Shown: one piece after another, positions 49,704 through 57,587 of the stretch
Numbering within the stretch: position 1 is the stretch's first letter
Layout: the number at the start of each line of letters is the position of its first letter
NCBI GenBank assembly: GCA_006503475.1
Contig: RSEH01000013.1
Span: 1-64,000 of the forward strand
Origin: Stentor roeselii
Taxonomy: Eukaryota; Ciliophora; Heterotrichea; Heterotrichida; Stentoridae
Length of the DNA stretch: 64,000 nt
Direction: 5' to 3'
Translations under genes and position numbers: made by a program
The notes under the pieces: model-generated
What the model was told of the DNA's origin: nothing
Database searches by the model: none
What the model saw: only the letters and a program-made list of their open reading frames with translations

Positions 49704-51590
49704 CTAGATCTTCTCAATCGGCTTGATTCCTATCAAATTAAAGATCTTCCTCATCACCTCCTTCGTTGCAAGGCACAACTGGACACGACTTGCTTGACTT
49801 TCACTTCCGATAACTCGACATTTCGTGTAAAAGTCAGAAAACTTGACACTGATCTCATAAAGCAAGTCACAAAGTTTGTTCAAAGCCATTTCTTCAACGA
49901 CTGTCTCTAAAATATCAGGAAGTCTGCAAAGGTACAAAGCCAAAGCGCGTTCACTCGGGTCAAGCAACAAGCAAGTCCCGGCCAAGGCATTGTCCAAGTC
50001 CTCCTGACTGATTTTTTCCAATATCGAGCAGATCCTTGCATAGGCATAAATGAGATAAACAGCAGTGTTGCCTTTAGGATCTAACATCTTGTCAAAAGAA
50101 AAGGCGTAGGTTGAAATACGGTTTTGTTTCAAGTCGAAATACTTGATGGCAGCGATTCCGAGGACTTCTGCTGCGTGTTCAAATTGCTCTGGGGTTAAAT
50201 GTGTCCGATTTCCGACTCCTGCTTCTTTTTCTCGCTTTTCTAGTTGTTCTCGTGCACGGTCTTTTGCCTCGTTTAGAAGGTTTATGAGTTTTATGCTGGT
50301 TCCTTCACGTGTTTTGAACTTTTTACCGTCTGGCCCGAGGACTACTCCGAAACCTGCATGGTCCATTCGTGTCCTGGGAGGCTGGTGCCAACCGACGGCT
50401 TTCGCAGCGTCGAAAATAGCGTAAAAATGGGTGGCCTGCCCGCTGTCTGTGACGTAGATTACACGGTCGCATTGCTCTTCTAACATCCGGTACTTTGCGG
50501 CTGCTAGGTCGGTTGAGTCGTAACCGAAACCACCGTCTTTCTTTTGAACCATTAGAGGCACTTTGTGGCCTTCCACATTGAATATCAATGCACCTTCACT
50601 TTCACTAATAAACCCTTTCTCTAAAAGCTCATCTCGTACAGGTACTAACATCGGGTTATAAAAACTTTCACCAAAATCTTCTATAACAATATCAAGTCGG
50701 TCATAAATAATTTGAAGATACTCACGTGATACTTTAAAAATATATCTCCAAGCTTTCATCGCAGTTTCTTCTCCAGACTGCAAATCCACAACTCTAAGTC
50801 TTGCCCTATCTTTAAACTCTTCACTTGCATCAAAGGCTTTTTTCGCAGCTTTATAAAAAACCTCCAAGTTAGAAATATCAGGAGCGTTGACCTGCCAGTC
50901 AGGGTAAGTGTCTCCTAAATAACAAAGAAGCATTCCGAACTGAGTCCCCCAGTCTCCCAAATGATTGACCCTCTTGACCCGATGTCCGAGGAACTCAAGG
51001 CACCTGCAGAGGGAATCTCCGATGATGGTCGACCTGAGGTGCCCCACGTGCATTTCTTTCGCAATGTTCGGACTGGAAAAGTCCACCAAGACCTTGATGG
51101 GAGCCACTTGAAGGTCAAGGATCAAATTTCCTCTTGCCACTGACGTGACCTGACTTGCAAGGTACTCAGCGTTCAGGTAAATATTCAAGAAACCGTTCGA
51201 AGCCACTTCAATGTTGGATACTATTGGATGAGGGGAAATGTGAGAGTGAATCAAAGCTGCGAGGTCTTTTTGGTTTGGAATTCCGAAACAACCTGATGAT
51301 TTGTGCTTGTTGTATATTGTTAAAGCCACTGGACATACGAAGTCCATGTTGAACTTTGAGGCTGCTGGAGTCACCATTGGAGTTTCACTTACTGGCACTG
51401 ATTTCGATACTGCTGATGAGATCAGCTCTCGTAAGACACTTGTTAGTGACTTCATTTTTATTTTAATGAAATAAAGAGGTGATAAAGCCTTAGAGAAGGG
51501 AGAAATTAGAGATTTTTTTGGATTTTTTGGGAATTTTTTGAATTTTTTGAGTTTTTTAGGATTTTTTAGGTTTTTAGAAATTTTTATCAT
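49704..51590 (-). CDS. RARS: Arginyl-tRNA synthetase
   Basis: A class I synthetase that charges tRNA-Arg. Motifs: the N-terminal additional domain, then VDFSSPNIAKEMHVGHLRST with the HIGH signature, NHLGDWGTQFGM, KDGGFGYDSTDLAAAKYRM and GFGVVLGPDGKKFKTREGTS. The C-terminal anticodon-binding domain ends with FSDFYTKCRVIG. The first ATG (51590) gives a 45-residue extension very rich in Lys, Asn, Pro and Phe; a second in-frame ATG at 51455 (MKSLTSVLRELIS) gives a compact 583-residue enzyme. The extension could be a mitochondrial targeting peptide for a dual-use enzyme, or untranslated low-complexity DNA. Confidence 0.93.
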   Translation of the reverse strand: MIKISKNLKNPKKLKKFKKFPKNPKKSLISPFSKALSPLYFIKIKMKSLTSVLRELISSAVSKSVPVSETPMVTPAASKFNMDFVCPVALTIYNKHKSSGCFGIPNQKDLAALIHSHISPHPIVSNIEVASNGFLNIYLNAEYLASQVTSVARGNLILDLQVAPIKVLVDFSSPNIAKEMHVGHLRSTIIGDSLCRCLEFLGHRVKRVNHLGDWGTQFGMLLCYLGDTYPDWQVNAPDISNLEVFYKAAKKAFDASEEFKDRARLRVVDLQSGEETAMKAWRYIFKVSREYLQIIYDRLDIVIEDFGESFYNPMLVPVRDELLEKGFISESEGALIFNVEGHKVPLMVQKKDGGFGYDSTDLAAAKYRMLEEQCDRVIYVTDSGQATHFYAIFDAAKAVGWHQPPRTRMDHAGFGVVLGPDGKKFKTREGTSIKLINLLNEAKDRAREQLEKREKEAGVGNRTHLTPEQFEHAAEVLGIAAIKYFDLKQNRISTYAFSFDKMLDPKGNTAVYLIYAYARICSILEKISQEDLDNALAGTCLLLDPSERALALYLCRLPDILETVVEEMALNKLCDLLYEISVKFSDFYTKCRVIGSESQASRVQLCLATKEVMRKIFNLIGIKPIEKI

Positions 51591-51658
51591 TTTATCGAAT
51601 CTTAGTTTGAATAGGGACTTTGAAGAGATGAATATCGCTTGTCTAGGATAAAACTTAA

Positions 51659-51889
51659 TTAATTAGCTACCAGCTGATCTTTCGGCATTGATTTCATGTC
51701 CATCGACTTGTTCTGTGTGAAAAACAAAGGATCTGAAAAAGTTGGAGGATGTTCTTCTTGAAAGCTATCAAAACAATCTTGAGGTCCTGCAAAAGTAAGA
51801 ATAGTGACTCCTTGTTTACTAGTAGCGTTCATTTCCTTGTCCTCTTTGCTATCGTTATTCCCTTTCGATGGAGTGCAAATGTTTCCCAT
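51659..51889 (-). CDS. Small acylated protein, unknown
   Basis: A 76-residue protein starting MGNICTPSKGNNDSKEDKEM: Gly2 and Cys5 suggest N-myristoylation plus palmitoylation, hence membrane attachment. The rest is polar with aromatic residues (FAGPQDCFDSFQEEHPPTF) and Met/Lys near the end. No known family. It lies in tandem with the 51915 gene (25 nt between). Confidence 0.6.
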   Translation of the reverse strand: MGNICTPSKGNNDSKEDKEMNATSKQGVTILTFAGPQDCFDSFQEEHPPTFSDPLFFTQNKSMDMKSMPKDQLVAN

Positions 51890-51914
51890 TATTATAACAA
51901 CTTTAATTATTAAA

Positions 51915-53117
51915 TTACTTCAAACTTCTGAACTTTTTCTCATTCGACTTACTTCTATAAGCCGAGCGAACAATAGAATCAAGGTTTCCAAAAGTTTTTT
52001 GCCTTCCACAAGATTTCCTCAAGACTCTTCTTCGATTCGAAGGTGTTAAACAAGTGACCCTTTCAGGTATTAGTGGCAATTTTTCATTATCTAAAGAAAT
52101 TTCACATCCATTCTTCTGTTTCACTCCAAACCTAACCTTGAAAGTTTCTTTTAAATGAACCATCAGTCGACTATCATTCGGTAAAAAGCCTTTAAGTGAC
52201 TTGATTGCTAGTTTATGTAAATATCGAGCTTCTTTTGAGTCCTCTTTCAAGAACTGCATTTCAGTCGACGTGCAAAAATAACTAACGGCCAAAACACAGA
52301 GTTTCATAATAAGAATGTCTTTTGTGAACTCGACAGCGATACTTGACTTTTCCCTTATCTCATCAATTCCAGTGCTTTGTACAAGCATCACGTCAGCAAG
52401 GCTGACGTGAAAAGTCCACTCAGGGAAGTCCTTCACTCCAAGTATTGAAGGAATGAGTTTTCCTTTTGTTGTCTTTTGGTTTTCTAGCAAGTCTTCAATG
52501 GAGCGAAGAGCTGGGTTGACCATTGTCAGGATCGACATGATGTGCATTAAACTTTCACCTGGCTTCTGACTTCTGCACTTTTGGGTCTTGAAAATTGATG
52601 AATAATGACCTGCTGACTTTAATGTTAACTTCAATGCTTGACTTGCACTCTGCATTGAACGACGAGCGTGAAGTAAGGCTAGTCGATGACTGCTTATTTG
52701 AGATAAAAGAGCACACGCTTGGATGTGAGACCTGGATAAATAAACAGCTTTTTTTAGTTTTATGTGAAGGTCGGACAGGTCTTGAGGAAAAATTGGGTGG
52801 GTGTTGATGTTGTAGATGCAGGCGTCGATATAAGTTAAAGATCTCTGAAAGTCACACAGCTTTTGGAAGCAAAAAGCCAGATTCTGCAACGTAACAAGCA
52901 CCTCATCGTAGCAAAGTTTTTTTCCTTGCGTCATCACGGCTTCTAAGAGTTCTTCTGACTTTTTCAAATAAATTATCGACGATTTGAAGTCGCTCTGGTC
53001 CAGATATTTTGCAACTTCATCTCGCAAGACTTGCAGAAGGGACTCGATCTCGTCTTGCTTTGACTGAACTTCTGATGACGATGAAAAACTTTCAGGGTTT
53101 TTTACGGTTTTGTTCAT
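51915..53117 (-). CDS. Helical-repeat (TPR-like) protein, unknown
   Basis: A 400-residue, mostly helical protein. Residues ~20-190 show TPR-like pairs (YLDQSDFKSSIIYLKKSEEL; ALHARRSMQSASQALKLTLK shape) similar to ciliate TPR scaffolds. The C-terminal ~60 residues are basic and Ser/Arg rich (LTPSNRRRVLRKSCG, SAYRSKSNEKKFRSLK), suggesting nucleic-acid or microtubule contact. No enzyme motif. Start ATG at 53117 is 80 nt from the divergent SDHA-like gene. Confidence 0.65.
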   Translation of the reverse strand: MNKTVKNPESFSSSSEVQSKQDEIESLLQVLRDEVAKYLDQSDFKSSIIYLKKSEELLEAVMTQGKKLCYDEVLVTLQNLAFCFQKLCDFQRSLTYIDACIYNINTHPIFPQDLSDLHIKLKKAVYLSRSHIQACALLSQISSHRLALLHARRSMQSASQALKLTLKSAGHYSSIFKTQKCRSQKPGESLMHIMSILTMVNPALRSIEDLLENQKTTKGKLIPSILGVKDFPEWTFHVSLADVMLVQSTGIDEIREKSSIAVEFTKDILIMKLCVLAVSYFCTSTEMQFLKEDSKEARYLHKLAIKSLKGFLPNDSRLMVHLKETFKVRFGVKQKNGCEISLDNEKLPLIPERVTCLTPSNRRRVLRKSCGRQKTFGNLDSIVRSAYRSKSNEKKFRSLK

Positions 53118-53197
53118 TTATGGGACGGCTTTTAAATGAAAATTTTCATGTTTAGAAGGAAGTAAAAGGCCAAGAATGAGTTTATTTTATTAAACTT

Positions 53198-54916
53198 ATG
53201 TTAAAACAGGCTTTTAGGGTTTTTAGTCAGGCTACGCAGTATATAGCGAAATCTCCTAGGCCTGAAGGCCTTCCTGAGCAAGTTTATTCGATATTCAAAG
53301 AGAACTATGACGTTGTTGTGATTGGGGGAGGAGTATCAGGTTTGTATTCGGCAATAAATTTATCGAGACAAGGGTTTTCGACTGCTATAGTTTCTAAAGT
53401 CTTTCCAACGCGTTCGAACTCCTGTAAAATCACTGAAGGTCTAAACGGTCTGTACTCCTCAAAAGACGACTTGAACTTTTTCTACCAGTCAACAATGAAA
53501 ACATCAGGAAGTCTAAGTTCTCCAATCCAAGTAGAATCATTCTGCAAGTCAAGTCCAATGATCATATCAGACCTACAATCCTTCGGTTTTCCTTTTCCTC
53601 TAAACATGAAAGGCGAAGTAGATTCAAGTCCAAATCCAGAGAACCCATTCATATCCTGGGCGAAATGCGGAGACCTAACAGGCCACATCCTTCTTCAGAC
53701 CTTGACAGGCCAAGCATTGAAGCACAAAGTAAAGATTTTATCAGACTTCTTCGCATTAGACCTGATATTGCAAGGAAACGAATGCAAAGGCGTGGTTTCT
53801 TGGAACTTGACCAGCGGAGACATTCACGTGATTCAAGCGAGCAGCACGATTCTAGCCACTGGCGGCTACGGCAGAGTTTTTTCCTCAACTTCTCAGAGCC
53901 AGGGAAGCACCGGGGACGGAAACAGCATGATTGCCAGGGCGGGTCTTCCTAATCAGAACTTGGAATTCGTGAAATATAAGCCGCTTTCATTGGCGGCTTC
54001 TGCTACTGTTATTGAAACTTCAGTTCTTAATAAGGCCAAGTTGGTCAATAGGAACTTTGAAGAGTTTTTAAGTGGCTTTGAAGAAAATAAGGTCTGTGTT
54101 GCTATGGCAAATGAAATTCAGAGGGGACGAGGTGCGGGACCGAAACAAGATCATTTGTATTTGGATGTCAGTGGAGTTGATGAAAGTCAGTGGAAGGTGA
54201 ATTATTTGAAGCATTTTCCTTATGGTTCTTCACTTTTACCGGTCCAGCCCAGTGTCTATAGAACTTTAGGAGGGGTTCCGACTAATGATAAGTATCAGGT
54301 TGTTGCAAATGATAACTGCGATGTAGTTGATAATTTGTATGCTGTTGGGCAAGTCGCTTTTTCCCAAGTTAGCGGAGCTGACTTACACATCGGCAACTCT
54401 TTATCTGAATCCTTATTTCTAGCCAGAGGAGTGAGTCAAGTAATCCAATCCCTCCAAAAGCCCTCAAAAAACCACTCAGAAGTCCCAAAGTTCATCCAAG
54501 AGTCCTCAATAGAACGCCTCGAAAAGTGGAGAGTAAAAAAAGGTTCTCTCAGTATTTTCACCCTAAAAAAAAAACTTCAAACACTCATAACCCGTTTCAG
54601 CGGAATAGTGAAAAACAAAGAAAACCTAGAAGAAGGTTTAAGAAAAATCAACGAATTATGGGGATTGACATCAGAAGTTGGAGTTCTTGACCGAGGTTTA
54701 AAGTTCAACTTAGAAGTATTAGAGGCCTTAGAGCTTGAAAGCATGGTGATCGTTGGTAAGCAGTTAATTGCAGCCTCTTTGATGAGAGAAGAGTCTAGAG
54801 GCTGCCACATCCGAGAAGACTTTCCAAAGACAAGCGAAGACTGGACGAAACACACTTTGACCTGGCTTCAGTCACCAGACGGCGACGTTGGTCTTCACAC
54901 ACGAGTGAGTCCTTGA
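53198..54916 (+). CDS. SDHA-like flavoprotein, probably not an active succinate dehydrogenase
   Basis: A 572-residue homologue of the succinate dehydrogenase flavoprotein subunit with a likely mitochondrial presequence (MLKQAFRVFSQATQYIAKSP). The FAD fold is kept (DVVVIGGGVSGLYSAINLS, VFPTRS, ILATGGYGRVF, GDGNSMIARAGLP, LEFVKYKP, GGVPTN), and so is ESRGCHIREDFP at the end. But key residues differ: the His that carries FAD covalently (SHTVAAQGG in SDHA) is Asn74 (SNSCKITEG), HPTG is KPLS, the EGCRGEGG stretch with the catalytic Arg is ETSVLNKAK, and the later substrate-site His (VHYNMGG) is Tyr (VYRTLGG). It may have become a structural or regulatory subunit. Confidence 0.85.
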   Translation: MLKQAFRVFSQATQYIAKSPRPEGLPEQVYSIFKENYDVVVIGGGVSGLYSAINLSRQGFSTAIVSKVFPTRSNSCKITEGLNGLYSSKDDLNFFYQSTMKTSGSLSSPIQVESFCKSSPMIISDLQSFGFPFPLNMKGEVDSSPNPENPFISWAKCGDLTGHILLQTLTGQALKHKVKILSDFFALDLILQGNECKGVVSWNLTSGDIHVIQASSTILATGGYGRVFSSTSQSQGSTGDGNSMIARAGLPNQNLEFVKYKPLSLAASATVIETSVLNKAKLVNRNFEEFLSGFEENKVCVAMANEIQRGRGAGPKQDHLYLDVSGVDESQWKVNYLKHFPYGSSLLPVQPSVYRTLGGVPTNDKYQVVANDNCDVVDNLYAVGQVAFSQVSGADLHIGNSLSESLFLARGVSQVIQSLQKPSKNHSEVPKFIQESSIERLEKWRVKKGSLSIFTLKKKLQTLITRFSGIVKNKENLEEGLRKINELWGLTSEVGVLDRGLKFNLEVLEALELESMVIVGKQLIAASLMREESRGCHIREDFPKTSEDWTKHTLTWLQSPDGDVGLHTRVSP

Positions 54917-54945
54917 AAAGACTAGTTCTAGCCTTATTAACTTAT

Positions 54946-55884
54946 CTATCTCAAAGCCATCTTCACATGTTCAACAGGAGCTGTTGTGATTTCGCTTCTA
55001 ATCTTCCTATAAGCCCCAGGGTCTTCTTTTCGGTCTTGAGTGAAATAGTTTCCAGTTCCTAAAGGTAAGGAATTTTCATTGTCCACTCTTGGAACTCCTA
55101 AGTCTTTTACTCTCATCCTTGCCTTCACGCCTGGGTCTTGAGTGGGAAGCCAGGTCCTTTGAATCACGGTGTTGTGCTGAGGGTCTTCACTGGTTCTTAG
55201 CTTCTCGGCGCTTAAAAGTTCTGATTTTTCTTTCAAACTGTCTAAAAATCCAGGTTTGTAAGTGAGACCTGCACTTTGACCAATCATTTCTTTTCCAGTG
55301 TTGTAAAAAGTTTGATTTGTTGTCACGAAATGTCCTAAGTCTTCTACTTCTTTCTTTGTTGAGGAGGTTTTCACCTTTCCTTGAGAAGTGTTTTCAGTGA
55401 AACTCGCGTAACTTGTCTCGAAGTACCTCTTGTCCCATGTTTCTGGATGTTTCGGGAGAACTGCTCCGAAACCGCTTGATGGACCTGAAAGGCTTCTTCT
55501 GAATAAGGATTACTCGTTGTGGGTTAGATGAGTTATGTTTTGCTTTTGGAGAGTTTGGAAAGTGTTACCTTCTCGGTCCATGTGCCCTGGGGCTCTTGAA
55601 AGTTCATCTTTTTTCTTTATTGGGTCGGGGATTTCTGTTTTGTTTATTGTGTACATCTCTCTGTACCCGTCGTCTGGGATAACTCCTGAGGTGTTCCACT
55701 TCTGTTGGCGTTTTAACACATTTAAAGCTTTCGGCACACCCGCTGCTGTCAAACATGATATTGATTCTTCCTTATCACGCGCAGCGGTCTCGTTTGGGTA
55801 GAGTTTGCTTGGCTGGGGAGGTGCGTGACGGTCTTCGTACCAGTTTTGGATGAGTGTTTTGTTATTGTATGATCTGTAGCTCAT
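54946..55884 (-). CDS. CFAP95/C9orf135-like ciliary microtubule protein
   Basis: Two exons (55884-55514, 55498-54946) spliced by removal of a 15-nt intron give about 307 residues. The segment SSGFGAVLPKHPETWDKRYF matches the GFGAVFPRHPPDWSK signature of C9orf135/CFAP95, and the start (NNKTLIQNWYEDRHAPPQPS) recalls the VLVYSWHRDREA region of that protein. CFAP95 is a microtubule inner protein of axonemal doublets. Repeated short Pro-, Gly- and Asn-containing segments and lack of a catalytic domain fit such a role. SPAG8-type relatives are an alternative. Placement in cilia is inferred. Confidence 0.65.
55499..55513 (-). other. 15-nt intron in the CFAP95-like gene
   Basis: Coding-strand sequence GTAATCCTTATTCAG. 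Without removal the first exon stops at TAA after THNE. Removal gives THNERSLSGPSSGFGAV, continuing into the conserved segment. Confidence 0.82.
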
Positions 55885-56159
55885 AACTGTTTATTATCAG
55901 GGAATATGGATCGATATTAAAAGCCTTTCAAGGAAGTATTTAAAAGATTTATAAGCCTTGTATAGACCTGATAAATCTTTTACTATTTTAAGCTGTTTTG
56001 AATAATTATCTAAATAATTTCTTTTATTAAATGCGATCTTCTTAAAAATTTTAGAATTTTAAAGCAAATATCAAGAATCTTCATCATTTTCCATTCTCCC
56101 AACAAAATCTGAAAAAATTACTTAACCAGAAAAATTCCTAATCCAAGTAATAATTAAAA

Positions 56160-57572
56160 ATGGGCTGCAGTGGTTCAAGTCCATTTCCCCCAATAAACAC
56201 TCATAGCAAGAGCTTCAGCCAAGACACGACTTCAAAAAAAAAAACACCTATAATCTCAAAAAGATCAGGTTCAATATCCGATTTCTTCGACTTGAAACTG
56301 GTGACAGGATCAAATGAAAGTTTTTCAGTATTCAAAGCTTCAGACAAAGAAAGTATCTCGAATTATTCAGTGAAAGAAATAAGCAAAAGTTCAAGATTTG
56401 AGTCAACATCAGTGAACGACGAGGTCAGTATACTAAACAACCTGGACCACCCAAACATTTTGAAAATATTCGAGACGATTGAATCTCCTCGAAGCTTCTA
56501 CATTGTTTATGAACACATCGACGGTGGGCCGCTCAAGGAAAACGTGAAGCGCTCTGGTGACGAGGTCAAAGTCGCTCGGTTTATGGGAGATGTACTTTCA
56601 GGTCTCAATTATATGCACAAAGCAGGGTTCATTCATTGTGACCTTAACATTGAAAATATCATGATTTCTAATAAACCTGATGGAAAACTTGCCAAAATCG
56701 TTGGGTTTACATTTGCTAGACATGTAGATGACTTTAGTATAAGCGGCTTGGAAAGAATCAACCCGGTCTTCGCAAGTCCGGAACTTTTGACAACTAGAGA
56801 AGTTGGGACTGAAACTGACCTTTGGAGTCTTGGGATTGTTTTGTATACGGTTCTTGTCGGAAAGCTCCCTTTTGTTGGTCGAACTATAGATGAGATCTTA
56901 GATGAAATTATTCATGTTAGGCTTGACTTTGCCAATCCGAACTATCTGGGACTGTCAGTCGCTGTTCGAGACCTGATCAGCAAACTCTTAGAAGTAAACC
57001 CAAAAGCGCGTATAACTGCCAAAGATGCCCTCAACCACTTGTGGATTTATCAGAACCGCGAGCCCTTTATCATAAATTTCAACACATTAAACCGACTGAA
57101 GATGTTCAGCATCAAGTCCAACCTGGTGAGATGTTTGTTGGTCTTCTACACTTTTAAAATGGAATTAAAGGAAAATGATATCGTGAAGTGTTTTAAAGAA
57201 ATCGATTCAAATTTCGATGGATATGTGAGTCGAGATGAACTTTTGGCAACTTTTTCAAGATACGGAATCAATATTTCTAAAGATATCGGGGATATCATGA
57301 AAAATATCGATATTGATCAAAGTGGATTAATTGATTACTCAGAACTAAAGATTGTTCTTACTGACTGGGTCTCAGAGATCAAGAAAAAGAACCTCAGAGC
57401 GCTTTTTAATGTTGAAGGCGAATATGTCGACTTGACCAGTCTAGCAACTAGCCTACCTCAAGTCCTTCCAAGTGAATGGAAAGAATTCAATGCTAAAGTC
57501 AAGGCAAAAGACGGAAAAGCTTCATTAAAAGCGATCAAAGCTTACGTTTTGAGTTTCGTTAGTAGTTTTTAG
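56160..57572 (+). CDS. CDPK-like calcium-binding pseudokinase
   Basis: A 470-residue protein shaped like a calcium-dependent protein kinase: an acylation start (MGCSGSS), a kinase domain (~40-295) and two EF-hands (DSNFDGYVSRDE and DIDQSGLIDYSE), each with full calcium ligands. The kinase fold is clear (EDD-free but SFYIVYEHIDGGPL, FASPELL, TDLWSLGIVLY), yet catalytic motifs are altered: the glycine loop lacks GxGxxG (VTGSNESFSVFKA), HRDLKPEN is HCDLNIEN (Lys to Asn at 163), and DFG is VGF (residues 181-183), removing the Mg-binding Asp. Lys72 (SVKEI) and Asp161 remain. Loss of DFG Asp predicts no phosphotransfer, so it may be a Ca-responsive scaffold. It is followed after 15 nt by the K+ channel gene in the same frame. 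Confidence 0.87.
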   Translation: MGCSGSSPFPPINTHSKSFSQDTTSKKKTPIISKRSGSISDFFDLKLVTGSNESFSVFKASDKESISNYSVKEISKSSRFESTSVNDEVSILNNLDHPNILKIFETIESPRSFYIVYEHIDGGPLKENVKRSGDEVKVARFMGDVLSGLNYMHKAGFIHCDLNIENIMISNKPDGKLAKIVGFTFARHVDDFSISGLERINPVFASPELLTTREVGTETDLWSLGIVLYTVLVGKLPFVGRTIDEILDEIIHVRLDFANPNYLGLSVAVRDLISKLLEVNPKARITAKDALNHLWIYQNREPFIINFNTLNRLKMFSIKSNLVRCLLVFYTFKMELKENDIVKCFKEIDSNFDGYVSRDELLATFSRYGINISKDIGDIMKNIDIDQSGLIDYSELKIVLTDWVSEIKKKNLRALFNVEGEYVDLTSLATSLPQVLPSEWKEFNAKVKAKDGKASLKAIKAYVLSFVSSF

Positions 57573-57587
57573 AGTAATTCAATAATA

